This document shows positions 1 to 2,533 of a stretch of DNA of 5,482 nucleotides, piece after piece. Location of the stretch: assembly GCA_946997275.1 (NCBI GenBank), contig CAMPUN010000103.1, positions 1 through 5,482 of the forward strand. Reading direction: 5' to 3'. Source of the DNA: an uncultured Porphyromonas sp. GTDB taxonomy: Bacteria; Bacteroidota; Bacteroidia; Bacteroidales; Porphyromonadaceae. Numbering within the stretch: position 1 is the first letter of the stretch; every line of letters begins with the position of its first letter. The notes beneath the pieces were generated by a model, which had not been told where the DNA came from, ran no database searches, and saw nothing but the letters and a program-made list of their open reading frames with translations. The position numbers and the translations under genes were made by a program.

Positions 1-798
1 CACAATGCGTGGCTCCATCTCGTGTGCCACCATAAAGGCTGAGGTAGCGATCACCCCATCCGCAAGAATTAGCATACCTCTCTTGTAAGCCTCTAGGACG
101 CCTCCACAGATAGCCGCTATCTCTAGTCCGCCCATCTGCGACAGTAGCTCCATAGGGCTCTGCGGATTGTAGCGTGCAGCCACCGCTTCGAGCACATTCG
201 TCTTATGTTCTAGCCCCGAGCCACGCAGTCCCGAGCCAGGACCAATGATCGAGGCGATAGAGCGTCCCGTGATCTTGTGCAGGATCAGCGTTGCTGGCGA
301 AGTGTTGCCGATACCCATTTCGCCGAAAGCTATCACATTCGTCCCGCGCTCCGCCTCTTGAGCCACACATTGGGCGCCAATCAGCATCGCCTCAGCGCAT
401 TCCTCAGTCGTCATAGCCGGCTCGCGAAGCATATTGCGAGTACCGTGCATCACCTTAGCCGACTCAATGCGACAAGCCTCAGGGAAGTCGTAGTCGACAC
501 CCACATCAATGACCCGCAGGCGAAAGCCATTTTGCCGAGCCAAGACACTACAAGCCCCTCCGCCCGAGACGAAGTTGATACATTGCTGCCAAGTAATCTC
601 CTTAGGACAGGGGCTCACGCCCTCCTCGACGATCCCGTGATCCGCAGCCATCACCAGTAGCACGGGATCGATCAGCTGAGGCGTCACACTGTGCTGTATC
701 AGGCCCACCTTGTAGGCGATGCGCTCCAGTTGCCCCAGCGAACCCTTTGGCTTCGTGCGGCTGTCGATCCGCTCTTGTAGTGTTTCCTCAAAAGTCAT
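1..798 (-). CDS. cobT: Nicotinate-nucleotide--dimethylbenzimidazole phosphoribosyltransferase (CobT), 3'-truncated by window edge
   Basis: CobT transfers phosphoribose from nicotinate mononucleotide to dimethylbenzimidazole, giving alpha-ribazole 5'-phosphate for the cobalamin lower ligand; it is a cytosolic enzyme. The 266 codons seen carry the family landmarks in order: KPKGSLGQLE (residues 16-25), AADHG (51-55), SGGGA (78-82), GEMGIGNTSPA (159-169), the glycine-rich GPGSGLRGSG (186-195) followed by Lys199, and GGLEIAAICGG (223-233) with ILADGVIATSA (244-254). From family knowledge, the GEMGIGNT segment and the lysine help form the nucleotide and phosphate site. The catalytic glutamate near residue 317 of the Salmonella enzyme (about 356 residues) would lie in the roughly 90 residues missing off the left edge. 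The start is the ATG at 798-796, which overlaps the stop of the upstream cobC-cobU fusion (ATGA) and has AGGAG five bases upstream, so translation is probably coupled. The frame is intact and no key residue seen is altered. Identification is very secure. Confidence 0.96.
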   Translation of the reverse strand, partial: MTFEETLQERIDSRTKPKGSLGQLERIAYKVGLIQHSVTPQLIDPVLLVMAADHGIVEEGVSPCPKEITWQQCINFVSGGGACSVLARQNGFRLRVIDVGVDYDFPEACRIESAKVMHGTRNMLREPAMTTEECAEAMLIGAQCVAQEAERGTNVIAFGEMGIGNTSPATLILHKITGRSIASIIGPGSGLRGSGLEHKTNVLEAVAARYNPQSPMELLSQMGGLEIAAICGGVLEAYKRGMLILADGVIATSAFMVAHEMEPRIV

Positions 799-1880
799 CT
801 GCTCTCCTCTTTATATAAGTCCGAAATAAGTTCCGTGCGCAAAGCTCTGCCAGAGACCATCAGGTAAGCCTCATCAGCCGTGGCAGAGATGTATTGGTTG
901 ACCCACCCCTGTAGATCTACGAAAGCTCGAGACCCCGCATCAGGAGCGTGTAGGCTCATGCCGATCTCGTTACTCACCACGATCAGCACCTCCGCCTTGC
1001 AGTTATGTAGTAGCTCCTGCCACTCACGACGCGCCTCACAGAGCGAAGCCTCAGCGTCAAACTCCAGGTCGCTGTATATATTCGTAAGCCATAGCGTCAC
1101 ACAGTCGATCAGCACGACACGCCCAGCAATCGGCGTCTGGCTCAGATAGCGAGGCTCCTCAATGGTAGTCCACTCCGGTCCCCTATCCGCTTGGTGACGC
1201 GCTATGCGACGCTCGAACTCCTCATCCCAGTGACGTGCCGTAGCCAGGTAGATAGGTCGATCCGACAGCGAGCGCGCCAGTCGCTGAGCGTAGCCACTCT
1301 TGCCACTGCGCTGGCCACCCGATATGTAGATCACTCGAGGGCGCTGGCAGAGCTTGCCATCCTCATATAGACGGTAGTCCCCATTCGGGAGGAAGTTGAT
1401 CTCCTCCACCTTGTCCAAGGGACCGCCCTGTAGCAAAGCCTCTAGCACCCTCATCGTAAAGCCGTGCCCCATAAGGAGCACCAGATCATCGCTACCGTGT
1501 CGCTCTTGCAGCTCCTCTAGGAAGCTCTGCAGACGCGCCGCAATCGCCTCCACCGACTCGATTTCGTGTGGCTCCTCCTCTAGTGGTGGCAACTCAACAA
1601 AGGGATGCCCCTCCCAGCGACCGAAGGAGCGCTCGCGCAACCGTCTGTCCAGCGTCAGAGGCGCCTTACAGCCACTCGTAGAGATCATCAGCTCAGCCGA
1701 GCGCCGCGCCCGCAGCTGATCACTACTATATATATGTGTGATGGGATACCCCTTCAGCTTGTCCCCCAACTGTAGACATTGCGCCACCCCTCGTCGGGTT
1801 AGCGTGCCAGCAGTCTGTCCCTGACAAATAGAGAGCAAGTTCTCCTCAGTCTCTCCGTGACGTGCTATAAGCAATCGCAT
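795..1880 (-). CDS. cobC-cobU: Fused alpha-ribazole phosphatase (CobC-like) and adenosylcobinamide kinase/adenosylcobinamide-phosphate guanylyltransferase (CobU-like)
   Basis: This 361-residue protein joins two cobalamin-assembly enzymes. Residues 1 to about 175 are a histidine phosphatase domain: ARHGET (6-11, His8 the expected phosphorylated histidine), YSSDQLRAR (51-59), RERSFGRWEG (82-91, Glu83 the likely acid) and the second histidine in MGHGFT (137-142, His139). Residues 183-361 are CobU: Walker A GGQRSGKS (188-195), YLATAR (211-216), RIARH (225-229, His229 matching the guanylated histidine of Salmonella CobU), VVLIDCVTLWLTN (255-267, Asp259 Walker-B-like), VSNEIG (302-307), and the R-x-F-x-D...NQ series (Arg318, Asp322, Asn328, Gln329). 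CobU phosphorylates adenosylcobinamide and then transfers GMP from GTP. The CobC activity would remove the phosphate from adenosylcobalamin 5'-phosphate or alpha-ribazole phosphate. The domains are joined by a short linker (about 165-182) in one uninterrupted frame. The phosphatase part is compact, below the roughly 200 residues of free CobC. The ATG at 1880 puts the RHG motif at the usual distance from the N-terminus. The last four bases overlap cobT. Confidence 0.94.
   Translation of the reverse strand: MRLLIARHGETEENLLSICQGQTAGTLTRRGVAQCLQLGDKLKGYPITHIYSSDQLRARRSAELMISTSGCKAPLTLDRRLRERSFGRWEGHPFVELPPLEEEPHEIESVEAIAARLQSFLEELQERHGSDDLVLLMGHGFTMRVLEALLQGGPLDKVEEINFLPNGDYRLYEDGKLCQRPRVIYISGGQRSGKSGYAQRLARSLSDRPIYLATARHWDEEFERRIARHQADRGPEWTTIEEPRYLSQTPIAGRVVLIDCVTLWLTNIYSDLEFDAEASLCEARREWQELLHNCKAEVLIVVSNEIGMSLHAPDAGSRAFVDLQGWVNQYISATADEAYLMVSGRALRTELISDLYKEESR
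804..808 (-). promoter_or_regulatory. Ribosome binding site of cobT inside the upstream gene
   Basis: On the minus strand AGGAG lies five bases before the cobT ATG, within the last codons (Glu-Glu-Ser-Arg) of the cobC-cobU fusion. With the ATGA stop/start overlap it fixes the cobT start and suggests translational coupling. The outer genes of the window have no comparable Shine-Dalgarno match, as is common in Bacteroidota. Confidence 0.6.
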
Positions 1881-1897
1881 AGATCAGTCTCTAGATT

Positions 1898-1918
1898 AAA
1901 AAGGCTCCTCAGAAGCCT
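1898..1918 (-). terminator. Terminator-like hairpin in the cob operon leader
   Basis: Read on the minus strand, AGGCTT and GAGCCT form a six-pair stem (the innermost pair T-G) closed by the five-base loop CTGAG and followed at once by TTTTT. This is the form of an intrinsic terminator. It sits directly downstream of the predicted cob promoter and about 18 bases before the fusion start codon, so it would form at the very 5' end of the mRNA. It could instead be a 5' stabilising hairpin or an attenuator. The stem is short, so confidence is limited. Confidence 0.4.
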
Positions 1919-1922
1919 CCTG

Positions 1923-1930
1923 CAAAGGTA
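1923..1930 (-). promoter_or_regulatory. Bacteroidales-type -7 promoter box for the cob operon
   Basis: The minus strand reads TACCTTTG, a perfect match to the Bacteroidetes -7 consensus TAnnTTTG, followed by CAGG. Transcription would start a few bases downstream, near 1915-1918, giving a leader of about 36 bases to the fusion start codon. The -33 region falls in the TTAGAGG heptamer repeat and has no clear TTTG, so strength or regulation may depend on that repeat. Confidence 0.55.
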
Positions 1931-1935
1931 GCGAA

Positions 1936-2062
1936 ATTAGAGGTTAGAGGTTAGAAGATAGAGATTGAAAGTCCGATCATTCCGATGACTCCGATACCTC
2001 CGATCACTCCGATAGCTCCGACACACTCCAACAGATCTAACCTCTAACTTCTAACCTCTAAT
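1936..2062. repeat. 26-bp imperfect inverted repeat of heptamers (arms 1936-1961 and 2037-2062)
   Basis: The left arm is built of TTAGAGG-type heptamers (TTAGAGG, TTAGAGG, TTAGAAG). The right arm is its complement (CTAACCT, CTAACTT, CTAACCT, CTAAT). The 26-base arms match at 23 positions, with the 12 outermost bases perfect. They enclose 75 bases that are mostly a nonamer tandem array. The whole could extrude as a long stem-loop. The left arm begins six bases upstream of the cob -7 box and covers its -33 region. No transposase or target-site duplication is visible, so calling it a mobile element would go beyond the evidence. Confidence 0.85.
1972..2025. repeat. Six tandem nonamers, consensus TCCGATnnn
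   Basis: Six exact-length nine-base units follow each other: TCCGATCAT, TCCGATGAC, TCCGATACC, TCCGATCAC, TCCGATAGC, TCCGACACA. A degenerate seventh (TCCAACAGA, 2027-2035) follows after one extra base. The first six bases are conserved and the last three vary. The array fills the space between the two arms of the heptamer inverted repeat. In one plus frame it would read Ser-Asp-X repeats, but that frame has a stop just before (1966-1968) and just after (2038-2040), so it is not a gene. Confidence 0.9.
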
Positions 2063-2072
2063 CCCCCCACCC

Positions 2073-2101
2073 CTCCGAGGAAATCCGAAATCCTCACGGA
2101 G
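2073..2101. repeat. Hairpin-forming inverted repeat
   Basis: CTCC+GAGGA pairs with TCCTC+GGAG around a nine-base loop (AATCCGAAA), with a two-base bulge (AC) on the right side, giving nine base pairs. There is no T-run directly after it on either strand, so it is not a typical intrinsic terminator. A C-rich stretch (2063-2073) precedes it. Confidence 0.55.
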
Positions 2102-2128
2102 AAGTTTTCGATTTTCCACCGAGGCACA

Positions 2129-2190
2129 AACACATTCTTCGGACTTATGATTTCATTCTTCCGAAGTTTCATTTCATTCTTCCGAAGAAA
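2129..2190. repeat. 21-base tandem repeat, about three copies
   Basis: Two copies share the 17-base block ATTTCATTCTTCCGAAG (2150-2166 and 2171-2187), offset by exactly 21 bases. A degenerate third unit lies at 2129-2149 and shares ACATTCTTCGGAC-like sequence. Each unit contains the small palindrome CTTCnGAAG. The period is a multiple of three, so both strands give short open frames with seven-residue repeats, which explains spurious ORFs here. Confidence 0.85.
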
Positions 2191-2217
2191 TTCTCCGCGC
2201 CTCTGTGTAGAATTTCT
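2186..2217. repeat. Perfect 9-bp inverted repeat
   Basis: AGAAATTCT (2186-2194) and AGAATTTCT (2209-2217) are perfect complements separated by 14 bases (CCGCGCCTCTGTGT). It begins at the end of the last 21-base unit. It may be a protein-binding site or hairpin; there is no T-tract. Confidence 0.6.
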
Positions 2218-2257
2218 ATTTCCTCGTGAGCTGTTCAAAAACCCCTTCCGAAAGTCG

Positions 2258-2398
2258 GCGGGAGGATCGCATTTGCTTTTTAGAAAAAGAATGCTTAATT
2301 TCGCCCTTGTAGTGGGAAGGCTTCAGCGACTCCTCGCGTTTTCTCCCGCATCTTACCACGTTGCGACCAACCGTAGCACAGTAAGAGGTGGAAGGGAG
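2258..2398. other. Candidate structured leader region with two competing folds
   Basis: In fold A, GCGGGAGGA (2258-2266) pairs with TTCTCCCGC (2341-2349), including one G-T pair, and encloses three small hairpins: 2269-2294 (GCATT/AATGC outer, CTTTT/AAAAG inner), 2303-2321 (a bulged stem) and 2326-2337 (GCGA/TCGC). In fold B, CTCCC (2343-2347) instead pairs with GGGAG (2394-2398), with TCTTAC (2351-2356) pairing to GTAAGA (2381-2386) and a small GTTG/CAAC hairpin inside. Both folds use 2343-2347, so they exclude each other. The region ends 72 bases before the repeat-protein start codon. It matches no riboswitch class I recognise and might equally be a dispersed repeat. The strand is unproven. 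Confidence 0.35.
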
Positions 2399-2470
2399 GG
2401 CAGAGAATTCTAAGAGAGCTTGTCCTCTATATAACCAACGAGATTTTATACACTAAACTAGTTACAAGCT

Positions 2471-2533
2471 ATGAAAAGACTACTACCTATTCTGCTATGC
2501 TTCTTAGCATTCGCAGTGCCACGGCTCTATGGT
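2471..2533 (+). other. Signal peptide coding segment (residues 1-21)
   Basis: Residues 2-3 are Lys-Arg, 4-17 are mostly Leu, Ile, Phe, Ala and Val, and the end RLYG followed by Gln-Lys fits a signal peptidase I site; Gln at +1 is frequent in Bacteroidota. The exact cleavage site is a judgement by eye. Confidence 0.8.

Larger units (their letters stand above)
1881..2470. other. Non-coding divergent spacer rich in repeats and hairpins
   Basis: The 590 bases separate the divergent starts of the cob operon and the repeat-protein gene. No convincing gene is present on either strand: the two short open frames at 2044-2238 (minus) and 2147-2413 (plus) run through low-complexity repeats and match no family I recognise. 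The elements seen are listed separately. No typical cobalamin riboswitch motif is recognisable on the minus strand. No good TAnnTTTG box was found just upstream of the plus-strand gene; 2419-2460 is AT-rich and could hold a degenerate promoter. Confidence 0.7.

Noticed and set aside
277..1719. Plus-strand open frames at 277-660, 880-1149 and 1396-1719
   Set aside because: They lie opposite cobT and the cobC-cobU fusion, whose motifs are intact; the translations are Ser/Arg-rich shadow frames.
1972..2035. Ser-Asp-X peptide repeat encoded by the nonamer array
   Set aside because: The frame is bounded by stops at 1966-1968 and 2038-2040 and has no start codon.
1972..2035. CRISPR array
   Set aside because: Units are nine bases, directly tandem, without spacers, and no cas gene is present.
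2063..2076. G-quadruplex on the minus strand (GGAGGGGTGGGGGG)
   Set aside because: The G-runs allow at most a two-layer or bulged form; too weak to claim.
2044..2238. Possible 64-residue minus-strand gene
   Set aside because: Its middle is the same 21-base repeat (RKNEMKLRKNE), and there is no promoter or ribosome site; a by-product of the repeat period.
2147..2413. Possible 88-residue plus-strand gene
   Set aside because: Its start consists of translated 21-base repeats (SFFRSFISFFR) and the rest crosses hairpin-rich sequence; no signal, domain or ribosome site. It may be annotated automatically in genomes but I see no support.
1881..2420. Cobalamin riboswitch in the cob leader
   Set aside because: I looked on both strands for the conserved core and the B12-box type sequence; only short chance similarities (such as GGGAAGGC at 2314-2321) were found, without the surrounding elements.
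2471..2533. Lipoprotein signal at Cys10
   Set aside because: The cysteine lies inside the hydrophobic core, with no [LV]-x-[GA]-C lipobox and with more hydrophobic residues following.
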